From Brevundimonas naejangsanensis DSM 23858 (GTDB lineage Bacteria > Pseudomonadota > Alphaproteobacteria > Caulobacterales > Caulobacteraceae), in the NCBI RefSeq assembly GCF_000421705.1, contig NZ_ATXN01000002.1, positions 496,001 through 560,000 of the forward strand: DNA of 64,000 nucleotides. The letters are read 5' to 3'. This document shows, in pieces, positions 1-8,913 of the stretch. A program made the translations under genes and the position numbers. Numbering within the stretch: the first letter of the stretch is position 1; each line of letters begins with the position of its first letter. Below the pieces are notes generated by a model. That model was given only the letters and a program-made list of their open reading frames with translations. It made no database searches and was not told the DNA's origin.

Positions 1-1083
1 CAGAATGCGGTGAACGCGCAGGTCGCGCACGATCCGCTCCAGCGGATAGTCCTTCAGATAGCCGTAGCCGCCGTGCAGCTGCAGCGCCTGATCGGCGATC
101 TGGAAGCAGGCGTCGGTCGTCAGGCGCTTGGCCATGGCGCACCACTTGGTCTTTTCGGCGTGGCCGGTGTCGATGGCCCAGGCGCCGCGAAGCACCATCA
201 GACGGGCGGCCTCAAGATCCGTGGCCATGTCCGCCAGCTCGAACTGGGTGTTCTGGAACTGGCCGATCGCCTGACCGAACTGCTTGCGGGCGGCGACGTA
301 TTCTTGCGCCGTCTCCAGCGCCAGACGTGCCCCGCCCAGCGAACAGGCGGCGATGTTCAGACGCCCGCCGTCCAGACCGGCCATGGCGTATTTGAAGCCC
401 GCGCCTTCCTCGCCCACCAGATTGGCGACCGGCACCCGGCAGTCGTCGAAGCTGACCACGGCGGTCGGCTGGGCGTTCCAGCCCATCTTCTTCTCATTGG
501 CGCCGAAAGACAGGCCCGGCGTCCCCGCCTCGACCACCAGGGTCGAGATGCCCTTAGGCCCCTCCCCGCCCGTGCGGACCATGACGACATAGACGTCCGA
601 CGTCCCGGCGCCGGAAATGAACGCCTTGGCGCCGTTCAGCACATAGTGGTCGCCCTCACGCACCGCCGTCGTTCGCAGCGCCGCCGCGTCCGAGCCCGAG
701 CCGGGCTCAGTCAGGCAATAGCTGGCGATCTTCTCCATCCCGACCAGCGACGGCACAAAGCGCGCCCGCAGCTCGTCCGAGCCGAAGCTGTCGATCATCC
801 ACGTCGCCATGTTGTGGATCGAGATGAAGGCCGCCGTCGCCACGTCGCCGCGCGACAGCTCTTCAAAGATCACCGCCGCCTCGACCCGGCCCAGACCCAT
901 GCCGCCGTGTTCCTCGCCCGTATAGATGCCGGCGAAACCCATCTCGGCGGCAGCCTTCAGCACGTCGACCGGGAAATGCTTGTCCTCGTCCCAGCGAGCC
1001 GAGTGCGGGGCCAGTTCGGCCTCGGCGAAGGCGCGGGCCGCGTCCTGAATGGCGCGTTGATCCTCGGTGAGGGCGAAGTCCAT
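1..1083 (-). CDS. Acyl-CoA dehydrogenase, isobutyryl-CoA dehydrogenase-like (3' end cut by window edge)
   Basis: FAD-dependent alpha,beta-dehydrogenation of a short branched acyl-CoA, probably isobutyryl-CoA in valine breakdown. Reading the minus strand from ATG at 1083 gives 361 codons with no stop before the window edge. The N-terminal helical domain begins MDFALTEDQ, the flavin/substrate motif YCLTEPGSGSDA lies near residue 120, and ISIHNMATWMI resembles the isobutyryl-CoA dehydrogenase group. The C-terminal motif LQLHGGYGYLKDYPLER is present near residue 345. The sequence stops at RVHRIL, just before the expected catalytic glutamate, so that residue cannot be checked. Other acyl-CoA dehydrogenase subfamilies (2-methylbutyryl) are possible; the family itself is secure. 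Confidence 0.9.
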   Translation of the reverse strand, partial: MDFALTEDQRAIQDAARAFAEAELAPHSARWDEDKHFPVDVLKAAAEMGFAGIYTGEEHGGMGLGRVEAAVIFEELSRGDVATAAFISIHNMATWMIDSFGSDELRARFVPSLVGMEKIASYCLTEPGSGSDAAALRTTAVREGDHYVLNGAKAFISGAGTSDVYVVMVRTGGEGPKGISTLVVEAGTPGLSFGANEKKMGWNAQPTAVVSFDDCRVPVANLVGEEGAGFKYAMAGLDGGRLNIAACSLGGARLALETAQEYVAARKQFGQAIGQFQNTQFELADMATDLEAARLMVLRGAWAIDTGHAEKTKWCAMAKRLTTDACFQIADQALQLHGGYGYLKDYPLERIVRDLRVHRIL

Positions 1084-1395
1084 GAAAGCTCCCGCATTAC
1101 AGCCTGCCCTCTGACGGGGCGTTCGGGGCGCTTCTAACGGCTGGTGAAGCGCGCGTCACCTTGCTGTCGGCGCCTGCTCAAGATTTCCGCTCATCCCGGC
1201 GGACGCCGGGATCCAGTAAGAGCGACGAGCACAGGGTTGATGTTCGGGGAGCAGGCAGGGCGAATTTCAAATGATCAGTCTGAGGCCAAAGCACTGGGTC
1301 CCGGCGTCCGCCGGGATGAGCGGGGAGAAAGGGTGTTCGCCCGCTTGGACAGTTCGTCTTTTGCCTCTCCCCTCGCTTTGTTTTAAGCCCCGCCC
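1084..1395. other. 312-bp intergenic region holding a palindromic repeat pair
   Basis: No gene is supported here. It lies between the divergently transcribed acyl-CoA dehydrogenase and hemB and contains two inverted REP-like arms (listed separately) around an unrelated centre. It should also contain the hemB promoter, but I see no convincing -35/-10 pair. Confidence 0.6.
1188..1324. repeat. REP-like palindromic repeat pair, copy 1
   Basis: The left arm, 1188-1217, reads CGCTCATCCCGGCGGACGCC then GGGATCCAGT. The right arm, 1280-1324, is its inverted copy, CCCGGCGTCCGCCGGGATGA, preceded by GGCCAAAGCACTGG. Each arm holds its own CCGGCG/CGCCGG palindrome and together they could form a larger hairpin. 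The same arms, including the AAAGCACTGG extension, recur in opposite orientation at 50218-50310, so this is a dispersed repeat and not a simple terminator. Confidence 0.8.
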
Positions 1396-2397
1396 ATGAC
1401 CATCCCCTTCCAGCCTGCCGCCTTCCCCTACGCCCGCCCGCGTCGCCTGCGTTCGCAGCCGTGGGTGCGCCGTCTGGTCGCTGAGACGATCCTGACGCCC
1501 GCCGATCTGATCTGGCCGCTGATCGTCCATGACGGCCCGGAAGACCGTCAGCCGGTCGCCTCCATGCCGGGCGTCTTCCGGCTGTCGCCCAAGGAGGCCG
1601 CCAAGGCCGCCGTCGAGGCGCGCGATCTGGGCATTCCGATGGTCGCCCTGTTCCCCAACGTGAACGACAGTCTCAAGGACAATGTAGGCGCCGCCGCCAC
1701 CGACCCGGACGGCCTGATTCCCGACTGCATCCGCGCCATCAAGGACGCCGCGCCCGAGATCGGCGTCATGACCGACGTGGCGCTGGACTGCTACACCGAC
1801 CACGGCCACGACGGCGTTCTGGAGAATGGCCGCATCGTCAATGACCCGACGCTGGAGCGACTGGCGGAACAGGCCTTCATCCACGCCCACGCCGGCGCCG
1901 ACGCCGTGGCCCCGTCCGACATGATGGACGGCCGCGTCCAGGCCATCCGCGAGGCGCTGGAGGCCAACGGCCTCAACGACACCCTGATCATCAGCTATGC
2001 GGCCAAATACGCGTCGGCCTTCTACGGCCCATATCGCGACGCGGTGGGCTCTTCCAAGTCGCTGACGGGCGACAAGAAGACCTATCAGATGGACTTCGCC
2101 AACGCCGAGGAGGCCCTGCGCGAAGTGGCGATGGACCTGTCGGAAGGCGCCGACGCCCTGATCGTCAAGCCGGGCCTGCCCTATCTGGATATCGTCCGGT
2201 TGGTGTCGCAGACGTTCAAGGTTCCGACCTTCGCCTATCAGGTGTCCGGCGAGTACGCGATGATGCAGGCCGCCTTCGCCAACGGCTGGCTGGACCCGGA
2301 CCGCGCCATCCTTGAAAGCCTGCACGCTTTCAAGCGCGCGGGGGCGTCCGGCGTCATCAGCTATTTCGCGCCTCAAGCCGCGCGGATGATGGGCTAA
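1396..2397 (+). CDS. hemB: Delta-aminolevulinic acid dehydratase (porphobilinogen synthase)
   Basis: Condenses two 5-aminolevulinates to porphobilinogen in haem and cobalamin precursor synthesis; cytoplasmic. At 333 residues it is full length. Both active-site lysine regions are visible: IISYAAKYASAFYGP near residue 203 and DALIVKPGLPYLD near 253. The metal loop reads DCYTDHGHDG, with aspartates where zinc-type enzymes carry cysteines, which indicates the magnesium-dependent class. The ATG at 1396 has no clear Shine-Dalgarno. It stands alone, divergent from the acyl-CoA dehydrogenase and convergent with the flavin reductase. Confidence 0.97.
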   Translation: MTIPFQPAAFPYARPRRLRSQPWVRRLVAETILTPADLIWPLIVHDGPEDRQPVASMPGVFRLSPKEAAKAAVEARDLGIPMVALFPNVNDSLKDNVGAAATDPDGLIPDCIRAIKDAAPEIGVMTDVALDCYTDHGHDGVLENGRIVNDPTLERLAEQAFIHAHAGADAVAPSDMMDGRVQAIREALEANGLNDTLIISYAAKYASAFYGPYRDAVGSSKSLTGDKKTYQMDFANAEEALREVAMDLSEGADALIVKPGLPYLDIVRLVSQTFKVPTFAYQVSGEYAMMQAAFANGWLDPDRAILESLHAFKRAGASGVISYFAPQAARMMG

Positions 2398-2411
2398 GCC
2401 TTTATCCAGAA

Positions 2412-2918
2412 TCAGGCGGTCGGATCGACCGCCTTGCCGTATTTCCCGCGAAAATAGGTCAGGGCGTCGCCCGGTCGCGTATCGAACGCCTCGACCCGGC
2501 CGACAATGACCAGGTGATCGCCCATGACGATGCGGTCGTGGGTCTGACAGGTCAGGCGCGTCACCGCGTTCAGAAGGCGCGGCGGCTCGGGATCATCAAC
2601 CGCGAACTCATCGTCCGACAGACGGCACACGCCCCAGGCGAAACGGTCGGACATGGCCTTGTCCTCGACCGGCAGCATATGAACGGCGAAGCGCTCGGCC
2701 CCGGCGAAGGCGTCATGTCGGTCGGACTTGATGTCCATGCACCACAGCACCAGCGGCGGGTCCAGCGAGACGGAGGTGAAGCTGTTCACCGTGATCCCCA
2801 TCGGCCCGTCGACCGTATGGGCCGTGACCACACATACCCCCGTCGCAAACCCGCCCAGCGCCCGGCGATAGGCGCGAGGATCGAATTCGGCGGCAGGAAA
2901 AACGGACGCGTCGGACAT
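2412..2918 (-). CDS. Flavin reductase family protein (FMN-binding split barrel)
   Basis: 168 residues of the flavin reductase-like family, small FMN-binding split-barrel proteins that use NAD(P)H to reduce free flavin, often for a two-component monooxygenase. Family hallmarks are near the N-terminus: GGFATGVCVVTA, then GITVNSFTSVSLDPPLVLWC. The histidine-containing FAVHML segment follows. The partner oxygenase is not next to it, so the physiological role is unassigned. It converges on hemB with a 14-bp gap and diverges from motB. Start is the ATG at 2918. Confidence 0.88.
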   Translation of the reverse strand: MSDASVFPAAEFDPRAYRRALGGFATGVCVVTAHTVDGPMGITVNSFTSVSLDPPLVLWCMDIKSDRHDAFAGAERFAVHMLPVEDKAMSDRFAWGVCRLSDDEFAVDDPEPPRLLNAVTRLTCQTHDRIVMGDHLVIVGRVEAFDTRPGDALTYFRGKYGKAVDPTA

Positions 2919-3044
2919 GGCCCTCAGCTAGGCCGTGCGGCCCCCATCGGCAAGGGCGCAAGCGCGCTGCATCACGTGCAACCGCTTCTTAAGCCCCGCA
3001 TGGGATGTAAGGCGAACGAACACGGTTAAGACGGACCCCGCCCC

Positions 3045-3947
3045 ATGGCGCTGAATGATCGCCCGATCCTGATCAAGAAGGTGAAAAAGGTTTCCGGCGG
3101 CGGACACCACGGCGGCGCGTGGAAGGTGGCCTATGCCGACTTCGTCACCGCCATGATGGCCTTCTTCCTGCTGATGTGGCTGATCAACACAACCGACCCG
3201 GAACAGAAACGCGGCATCGCCGAATACTTCGCCCCCGCCAGCGTATCCGCCTCCACCTCGGGCTCAGGCGGCATTCTTGGCGGCACGTCGCTGGGCGATT
3301 CCGAAGGAGCCAAGGGCGCCGGCTCCAACGCCGTCATCGAACAACTGGCCCCGGCCGCGCCCGACGCCCCCCAGGATGCAGGCCAGAACTCCAACCTGGC
3401 CTCGGCCAGCGAAGCCGCCCTGCGCGCCGAGATCGCCCGGCGCGAGGCCGCCGACTTCGCCAGCGCCGCCGAATCCCTGCGTCAGGCCATGCAGTCCATG
3501 CCGGAACTGGCCGAACTGTCGAAACAGCTGATCATCGATCAGACGCCGGAAGGCCTGCGCATCCAGCTGGTCGATCAGGAAGGCCGCTCGATGTTCGAGA
3601 ACGGCTCGGCCCGCCCCAATCCGCGCGCCCAACTGTTGCTGCGCGCCGTGGCCAAGGTCATCAACCAACTGCCCAACCGCATCTCCATCACCGGCCACAC
3701 CAGCGCCGTCGCCGGCTCCAGCCGCGCCAGCAGCCCCGGCGACTGGCCCCTGTCCTCGGCCCGCGCCGACGCCTCGCGCCTGACGCTGCAGGGTGCGGGC
3801 GTGAACGCCGACCGGGTCTATTCGGTCGCGGGCAAGGCGGGGTCCGATCCGCTGTATCCGGACGATCCGTCGCTGGCGGGCAACCGCCGCATCGCCATCG
3901 TCCTGCTGCGCGAGGCGCCGGTCCTGCCCACGGACACCAGCCTGTGA
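3045..3947 (+). CDS. motB: Flagellar motor stator protein MotB
   Basis: Stator subunit that, with MotA, couples ion flow to flagellar rotation. The 300-residue protein starts with a basic cytoplasmic tail rich in K and G/H, then one transmembrane helix (about residues 28-48) containing the essential aspartate in YADFVTAMMAFFL (Asp32). A low-complexity Ala/Ser/Gly linker follows, then a peptidoglycan-binding OmpA-like domain from about residue 170, with ITGHTSA near 225 and the conserved NRRIAIVLL ending. motA is not in the window, so the stator genes are unlinked here. Start is the ATG at 3045. Confidence 0.95.
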   Translation: MALNDRPILIKKVKKVSGGGHHGGAWKVAYADFVTAMMAFFLLMWLINTTDPEQKRGIAEYFAPASVSASTSGSGGILGGTSLGDSEGAKGAGSNAVIEQLAPAAPDAPQDAGQNSNLASASEAALRAEIARREAADFASAAESLRQAMQSMPELAELSKQLIIDQTPEGLRIQLVDQEGRSMFENGSARPNPRAQLLLRAVAKVINQLPNRISITGHTSAVAGSSRASSPGDWPLSSARADASRLTLQGAGVNADRVYSVAGKAGSDPLYPDDPSLAGNRRIAIVLLREAPVLPTDTSL

Positions 3948-4080
3948 GGAAGCGCGGCGATACGCCCGCCGCGCGAAGAAGGCTTGCGAAAACGGCTGGT
4001 TGCGCGCCAAATCAGGACATGAGCCGCGCGTACCCATCCAGCCCCTGTGCGGGCGCTGACACCGTCACGGAGCGACAGCC

Positions 4081-4812
4081 GTGACCCAGCACTTCTTCTC
4101 GCGCCAGCTCCGCTTCTTCATGACGGCCAGCGCCCCCTGCCCTTACCTGCCGGGCAAGTTCGAGCGGAAGGTCTTCGCCAACCTGCCGTTCAGCGACGGC
4201 GCCGACGTCAACGACGCCCTGACCCAGGCCGGGTTCCGCCGCAGCCAGAACATCGCCTATCGCCCGGCATGCGAGGCCTGCGCGGCCTGCGTCTCGGTGC
4301 GGATTCCGGTGGCTGAGTTTGAGATGTCCCGTTCACGCCGCCGCATCCTTGCCCGCAACGCCGACCTGTCCCGCGACCTGGTCGAGGCCGAGGCGACGAT
4401 GGAGCAGTTCGACCTACTGCAACGCTATCTGAACGCCCGCCACCCCGGCGGCGGGATGAGCGACATGAGCTGGTCCGACTATGTCTCCATGGTCGAGGAC
4501 ACCGCTGTTCGCACCCATCTGATCGAATACCGCCTGCCCAGCGAAGACGACGGGCCCGGCCGTCTGGTCGGCGTCTGCCTGACCGACCTGCTGCATGACG
4601 GGCTGTCCATGGTCTACAGCTTCTTCGACCCGGATATGGAGCGCCGCAGTCTGGGCCGCTTCGCTATCCTGGACCACCTGCAACAGGCCGAGACGGTGGA
4701 ACTGCCCTATGTCTACCTCGGCTACTGGGTCCAGGGTTCGCCGAAGATGGACTACAAGGCCGAGTTCCGCCCGCTGGAGGCTCTGCGCCCCTGGGGCTGG
4801 GAGCGGCTGTAA
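4081..4812 (+). CDS. bpt: Aspartate/glutamate leucyltransferase (N-degron pathway)
   Basis: Transfers leucine from Leu-tRNA to proteins with N-terminal Asp or Glu, marking them for ClpS/ClpAP. At 243 residues it matches the bacterial ATE1-like family. The N-terminal half contains CPYLPGKFERKVF and the cysteine cluster CEACAACVSVRIP; the C-terminal GNAT-like half has VYSFFDPD and YLGYWVQGSPKMDYKAEFRP. The start is GTG at 4081, preceded by GGAG about nine bases upstream. A second N-degron transferase, aat, lies at 34.9 kb. Confidence 0.95.
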   Translation: MTQHFFSRQLRFFMTASAPCPYLPGKFERKVFANLPFSDGADVNDALTQAGFRRSQNIAYRPACEACAACVSVRIPVAEFEMSRSRRRILARNADLSRDLVEAEATMEQFDLLQRYLNARHPGGGMSDMSWSDYVSMVEDTAVRTHLIEYRLPSEDDGPGRLVGVCLTDLLHDGLSMVYSFFDPDMERRSLGRFAILDHLQQAETVELPYVYLGYWVQGSPKMDYKAEFRPLEALRPWGWERL

Positions 4813-4814
4813 GG

Positions 4815-4838
4815 CCCTTCTCCCACAAGGAGAGAAGG
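4815..4838. terminator. Possible terminator hairpin between convergent bpt and M48 protease genes
   Basis: CCTTCTC (4816-4822) pairs with GAGAAGG (4832-4838) in the 28-bp gap between two converging genes. There is no good T-run on either side, so intrinsic termination is inferred from position. Confidence 0.4.
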
Positions 4839-4840
4839 AA

Positions 4841-5869
4841 TTACGTCGTCGGCACCGCCGTGCCCGTGGCTTGGGACACCCCGCCCCAGGGGCCATCATC
4901 ACGGCCGCCAGCGAACTGCACCAGCGCCGCGATGCGTTTCTCAATCGGCGGGTGCGTCGCGAACAGGCCCGAAAAACCCGTCTTCTCGGTCGTGTTGTCC
5001 AGGAACATGCCGCGCAGTTCGTCCGGCGCCTCGATCTTCGACTGGCCCGACACCTTTCTCAGCGCCGAGATCATGGCGTCCGGGTTCTTGGTCAGTTCCA
5101 CCGCCCCGGCGTCGGCCACATATTCGCGCGTCCGTGACAGCGTCATGCGGATGACGGCGGCCAGCCCAAAGCCGATCACCCCGATGGCCAGACCGATCAG
5201 GATCAGCGGCATGGCGTTCTTGTTGTCCCGCCCGCGGCCGCCGCGCATGTAGAACAGGCTGCGGAACACCAGTTCGGCGATCACGCTGATGATGCCGGCA
5301 AAGATCGAGGCGATCACCATGGTCCGCACGTCCTTGTTGATGACGTGCGTCAGTTCGTGCGCCAGGACGCACTCCATCTCATCCCGGCTCAGGGTCTGCA
5401 TCAGGCCGCGCGTGACGGTGACGCTGTAGTTGCCCTCATGCAGGCCCGACGCATAGGCGTTCAGCGACGGGCTCTCGATGATGCGCAGGGCGGGCGTCTT
5501 CATCCCGCGCGAGATCGCCAGATTCTCCAGCAGGTTATAGAGTTCCGGCTCGACCCGACGCTCGACCTTTCGCGCGCCCGTCATGACGTCGATCATCATC
5601 TGGTTGCCGAAATAGGCGATGACGAACCAGGTCGCCGCAGCGATGGCGGCGAAGGGCACGGTCCAGCCCAGCATCGAAGCTGCCAGCGCCAAATCCTGCC
5701 CCAAATCCCCGCCCGAGTTGGGCAGCAAGCCGAACCCCATCATCAGCACCTGAACGCCGAACAATATACCGACCAGCAGCACCGGGAACCCGGCCAGCAG
5801 GATCGCTGACCGGGCGTTGTTCCGCCAGATATGGGTCTTGAGGCCGACGGCCTGACCGAAAACCGCCAT
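4841..5869 (-). CDS. Membrane M48-family zinc metallopeptidase (HtpX-like)
   Basis: Membrane protease probably involved in inner-membrane protein quality control. In 342 residues there are two N-terminal membrane segments (about 22-48 and 65-90), the zinc motif HELTH at 171-175, two further hydrophobic helices (about 183-205 and 220-242), and the third zinc ligand in SRTREYVADAGAVEL (about Glu249). This is the HtpX/M48 layout, longer than E. coli HtpX. The gene follows lemA by 6 bp on the same strand; LemA and M48 proteases are a recurrent pair. Start ATG at 5869. Confidence 0.92.
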   Translation of the reverse strand: MAVFGQAVGLKTHIWRNNARSAILLAGFPVLLVGILFGVQVLMMGFGLLPNSGGDLGQDLALAASMLGWTVPFAAIAAATWFVIAYFGNQMMIDVMTGARKVERRVEPELYNLLENLAISRGMKTPALRIIESPSLNAYASGLHEGNYSVTVTRGLMQTLSRDEMECVLAHELTHVINKDVRTMVIASIFAGIISVIAELVFRSLFYMRGGRGRDNKNAMPLILIGLAIGVIGFGLAAVIRMTLSRTREYVADAGAVELTKNPDAMISALRKVSGQSKIEAPDELRGMFLDNTTEKTGFSGLFATHPPIEKRIAALVQFAGGRDDGPWGGVSQATGTAVPTT

Positions 5870-5875
5870 TGGGGC

Positions 5876-6445
5876 TTAGAACTTCACCGTCGGCGGCGCG
5901 GCGTTCAGGCCGGCGCGCTCGCTCTCGCCCACGTCGAAGAAAGGCTTGTCGGCGCCGAAGCCGAACATCCCGGCGAACAGGACGGTCGGGAACTGGCGGC
6001 GAACAGCGTTGAACTCGCTGACGGCGTTGTTGAAGAAGCGACGCGCGGCGGCCAGCTTGTTCTCAATGTCCGACAGGTCCATCTGCAACTGCTGGAAGTT
6101 GGTGTTGGCCTTCAGGTCGGGATAGGCCTCGGACACAGCGAAGAGGCGCCCCAGCGTCGCCGTCAGCATGTTCTCCGCCTGTACCTTTTCATCAACCGTG
6201 CGAGCGCCCGCGGCGGCGGCGCGCGCCTGTGTCACAGCGTCCAGCGTGCCGCGCTCGTGCGTGGCGTAGCCCTTCACCGTCTCGACAAGGTTGGGGATCA
6301 GGTCCTGACGCTGCTTCAGCTGCACATCGATGTCAGCGAACGACTGGTTGGCGGTCTGATCCAGCTTCACCAGCCGGTTATAGGCGCCGACCACGACGAA
6401 CAGCAGAATGGCGACGATGACGCCGATGATGATCAGGGTGATCAT
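5876..6445 (-). CDS. lemA: LemA family protein
   Basis: 189-residue LemA family protein: one N-terminal membrane helix (residues 2-22) followed by a helical bundle. The family signature is clear in YNRLVKLDQ, ADIDVQLKQRQDLIPNLV and LSDIENKLAAARRFFNNAV. The biochemical role of LemA is not settled. The start ATG at 6445 has a strong Shine-Dalgarno (GGAGGAGG). It is the first gene of a two-gene operon with the M48 protease, so a joint envelope role is likely. Confidence 0.95.
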   Translation of the reverse strand: MITLIIIGVIVAILLFVVVGAYNRLVKLDQTANQSFADIDVQLKQRQDLIPNLVETVKGYATHERGTLDAVTQARAAAAGARTVDEKVQAENMLTATLGRLFAVSEAYPDLKANTNFQQLQMDLSDIENKLAAARRFFNNAVSEFNAVRRQFPTVLFAGMFGFGADKPFFDVGESERAGLNAAPPTVKF

Positions 6446-6558
6446 TGAGCCTCCTCCAGAGTTTCAGACGGAATATGGGGGGACTTCCCCGCCGCGCCCA
6501 ATGAATTCGACGTCACCCTTCCCTCTCCCCGCGCAACAGGAAGGCAAACGCGCGCGCG

Positions 6559-6591
6559 CCTTCTCCCTCCCCATGAAGGGGAGGGAGAAGG
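6559..6591 (-). terminator. Long perfect hairpin just after parC
   Basis: CCTTCTCCCTCCCC (6559-6572) pairs perfectly with GGGGAGGGAGAAGG (6578-6591) over 14 bp with a 5-base loop. It lies 6 bp past the parC stop. On the minus strand it is followed by an alternating CG tract and not by a T-run, so it may be a processing or repeat element as well as a terminator. Confidence 0.55.
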
Positions 6592-6596
6592 ATAGA

Positions 6597-8810
6597 TCAG
6601 CGAAACTTCCTCAGCCCGCGCGGACCCTGCCGCCCCGCCCCGGCGCGCTTGCCCAGCCAATCCTTCCAGTCTGGCCAGTTGCGGCGGCGACCGCCGCCAT
6701 CGACCCATTCCGGCCCGGCCTCGGCGTTAAACACCGTCACATCGGCCAGACCGCCCTGCTTGTAGTTCTGCAGCTTCACGCCCTTGCCACGGCCCATTTC
6801 GGGCAGGTCCGCCAGGGGGAAGACCAGCGTCTTGATGTTCTCGCCGATGACGGCGACGTGGTCGGCCTGCGGGTTCGAGGGCACGCGCAGCATGACCAGC
6901 ATCTCGCCGTTCAACACCTGCTTGCCGCCGCGCTTCTGGGCCAGAAGGTCGTTCTCGGGCGCGACGAAGCCGTAGCCCGCCTTGGAGGCAATCAACAGCT
7001 TCGCGTCCGGCTCATGCGCCACGACGTTGATGATGTCGGCCTTCTCGTCCAGGTCGATCATCAGGCGCAACGGCTCGCCATGTCCGCGCCCGGAAGCCAG
7101 CTTGTCGGCGCCGATGGTGAAGATGCGCCCGTCCGATGCCCCTACCAACAGCTTGTCCGTCGTGAAGGCGGGGATCAGGAAGCCCAGCTTGTCGCCTTCC
7201 TTGAACTTCAGCTCGGAGGGATCGTCGACCTTGCCCTTGGCGGCGCGGATCCAGCCGCGATCCGACAGGATGACGGTGATCGCTTCGCGCGGGATGAAGG
7301 CTTCCGGCGCGACGAAGGCCGAGGCGTCGACCGCCTCGCCGATCAAGGTGCGGCGCGGCGAGATCAGCGCCTTGCGCACGGCCTCCAGTTCCTTGCCGAT
7401 CGCCTTCCACTGTTTCGCCTCGGAAGACGTCAGCGCCTGCAACGCTGCAAGTTCTTCCGACAGCTCCTTGAATTCCTTCTCGATCGTCATTTCTTCGAGA
7501 CGGGCCAGCTGACGCAGGCGGGTGTCGAGAATGAAGTCGGCCTGAAGCTCGCTCAGTCCGAAGGTCGCGATCAGGGCCGCCCTGGGCTGCTCTTCCTCGC
7601 GGACGATGCGGATGACTTCGTCCAGGTTCAGGAAGACGATGCGAAGGCCTTCCAACAGGTGCAGGCGCTTCTCGACGCGGGCGATGCGCCACTGGCTGCG
7701 GCGGTTCAGCACTACACGGCGGTGATCCAGAAAGGCCCGCAGGCATTCTTTCAGCCCCATGACGCGCGGCGTGCCGGTGGCGTCCAGCACGTTCATATTA
7801 ATGGGGAAGCGCACCTCGAGATCGGACAGCTTGAACAGGCTTTCCATCAGCATTTCAGGCTCGATGGTGCGGTTCTTCGGTTCGAGGATCAGGCGGATAT
7901 CCTCCGCAGACTCGTCGCGCACGTCGCCCAGCAGGGGCGCCTTCTTGTTCTCGATCAGGTCAGCCAGGGCCTCGATCAGGCGCGACTTCTGCACCTGGTA
8001 CGGCATCTCGGTGATGACGATCTGATAGGCGCCGCGATCGAGCTTTTCCTCGACCCATTTGGCGCGCAGGCGCACGCCGCCGCGCCCCGTCTCATAGGCG
8101 TCCAGGATCGCCGCCTGGCTTTCCACCGAGACGCCGCCGGTCGGGAAGTCCGGTCCCGGCACGATCTGCATCAGGTCGACCGTCGTCGCGTCCGGCCGCT
8201 CCAGCAGCAATTGGCAGGCGTCGATCAGTTCGCCCACATTATGCGGCGGGATGGAGGTCGCCATGCCCACGGCGATGCCCGACGACCCGTTGGCCAGCAG
8301 GTTGGGGAAGCCCGCCGGCAGGACCACCGGCTCTTCGTCCTGATCGTCATAGGTGGGGCGGAAGTCGACCGCGTCCTGGTCGATGCCGTCCAGCAGCAGG
8401 ACGGCGGCGGGCGTCAGCTTGCACTCGGTGTAGCGCATGGCGGCTGCGCTATCGCCGTCGATGTTGCCGAAATTCCCTTGGCCGTCCACCAGCGGATAGC
8501 GCTGGGCGAAGTCCTGAGCCAGGCGGACCAGCGCCTCATAGATGGAGGCGTCGCCGTGCGGGTGATAGCCGCCCATCACCTCGCCGACGACCTTGGCGCA
8601 TTTACGCGCGGCCGCCTGCGGGTTCAGCCGCATCTGGTGCATGGCGTACATGATCCGCCGGTGCACCGGCTTGAAGCCGTCGCGCACGTCGGGCAGCGCG
8701 CGGTTGGTGATGGTCGACAGGGCGTAGGCCAGATAGCGGCGCGACAGCGCCTCGCCCATCGGTTCTTCGACGATGCGGCCGCCGTCGGGCGTCGGGGTGT
8801 GGATGGTCAT
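6597..8810 (-). CDS. parC: DNA topoisomerase IV subunit A
   Basis: Strand-passing subunit of topoisomerase IV, which decatenates daughter chromosomes. It is 737 residues from the ATG at 8810; a TTG five codons upstream (8825) is possible but less likely. The breakage-reunion domain has [15 protein letters not shown] near residue 40, [12 protein letters not shown] near 80 and the catalytic Tyr127 preceded by Arg126. The C-terminal beta-pinwheel region follows from about residue 500, with a short basic tail. parE is not in the window. In many relatives era, recO and parC are close together; here other genes intervene. Confidence 0.96.
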   Translation of the reverse strand: MTIHTPTPDGGRIVEEPMGEALSRRYLAYALSTITNRALPDVRDGFKPVHRRIMYAMHQMRLNPQAAARKCAKVVGEVMGGYHPHGDASIYEALVRLAQDFAQRYPLVDGQGNFGNIDGDSAAAMRYTECKLTPAAVLLLDGIDQDAVDFRPTYDDQDEEPVVLPAGFPNLLANGSSGIAVGMATSIPPHNVGELIDACQLLLERPDATTVDLMQIVPGPDFPTGGVSVESQAAILDAYETGRGGVRLRAKWVEEKLDRGAYQIVITEMPYQVQKSRLIEALADLIENKKAPLLGDVRDESAEDIRLILEPKNRTIEPEMLMESLFKLSDLEVRFPINMNVLDATGTPRVMGLKECLRAFLDHRRVVLNRRSQWRIARVEKRLHLLEGLRIVFLNLDEVIRIVREEEQPRAALIATFGLSELQADFILDTRLRQLARLEEMTIEKEFKELSEELAALQALTSSEAKQWKAIGKELEAVRKALISPRRTLIGEAVDASAFVAPEAFIPREAITVILSDRGWIRAAKGKVDDPSELKFKEGDKLGFLIPAFTTDKLLVGASDGRIFTIGADKLASGRGHGEPLRLMIDLDEKADIINVVAHEPDAKLLIASKAGYGFVAPENDLLAQKRGGKQVLNGEMLVMLRVPSNPQADHVAVIGENIKTLVFPLADLPEMGRGKGVKLQNYKQGGLADVTVFNAEAGPEWVDGGGRRRNWPDWKDWLGKRAGAGRQGPRGLRKFR

Positions 8811-8913
8811 GCGACTTCGAATCAATGATCGGACGAGGAAAGTCTAGCGCAGCCGGGGCCTGACGCCGGGATTGTCAGCGCCTATCTGTGCAGAAACGCG
8901 CGAAGGAGCCCCG

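Noticed and set aside
6479..6490. GGGGACTTCCCC palindrome upstream of lemA
   Set aside because: Short and GC-rich; could arise by chance, and no second copy or promoter overlap was convincing.
6408..8828. 806-codon open frame on the plus strand over parC
   Set aside because: It is antisense to parC, His/Gln/Arg-rich and without any family features; long mirror frames are expected in high-GC DNA.
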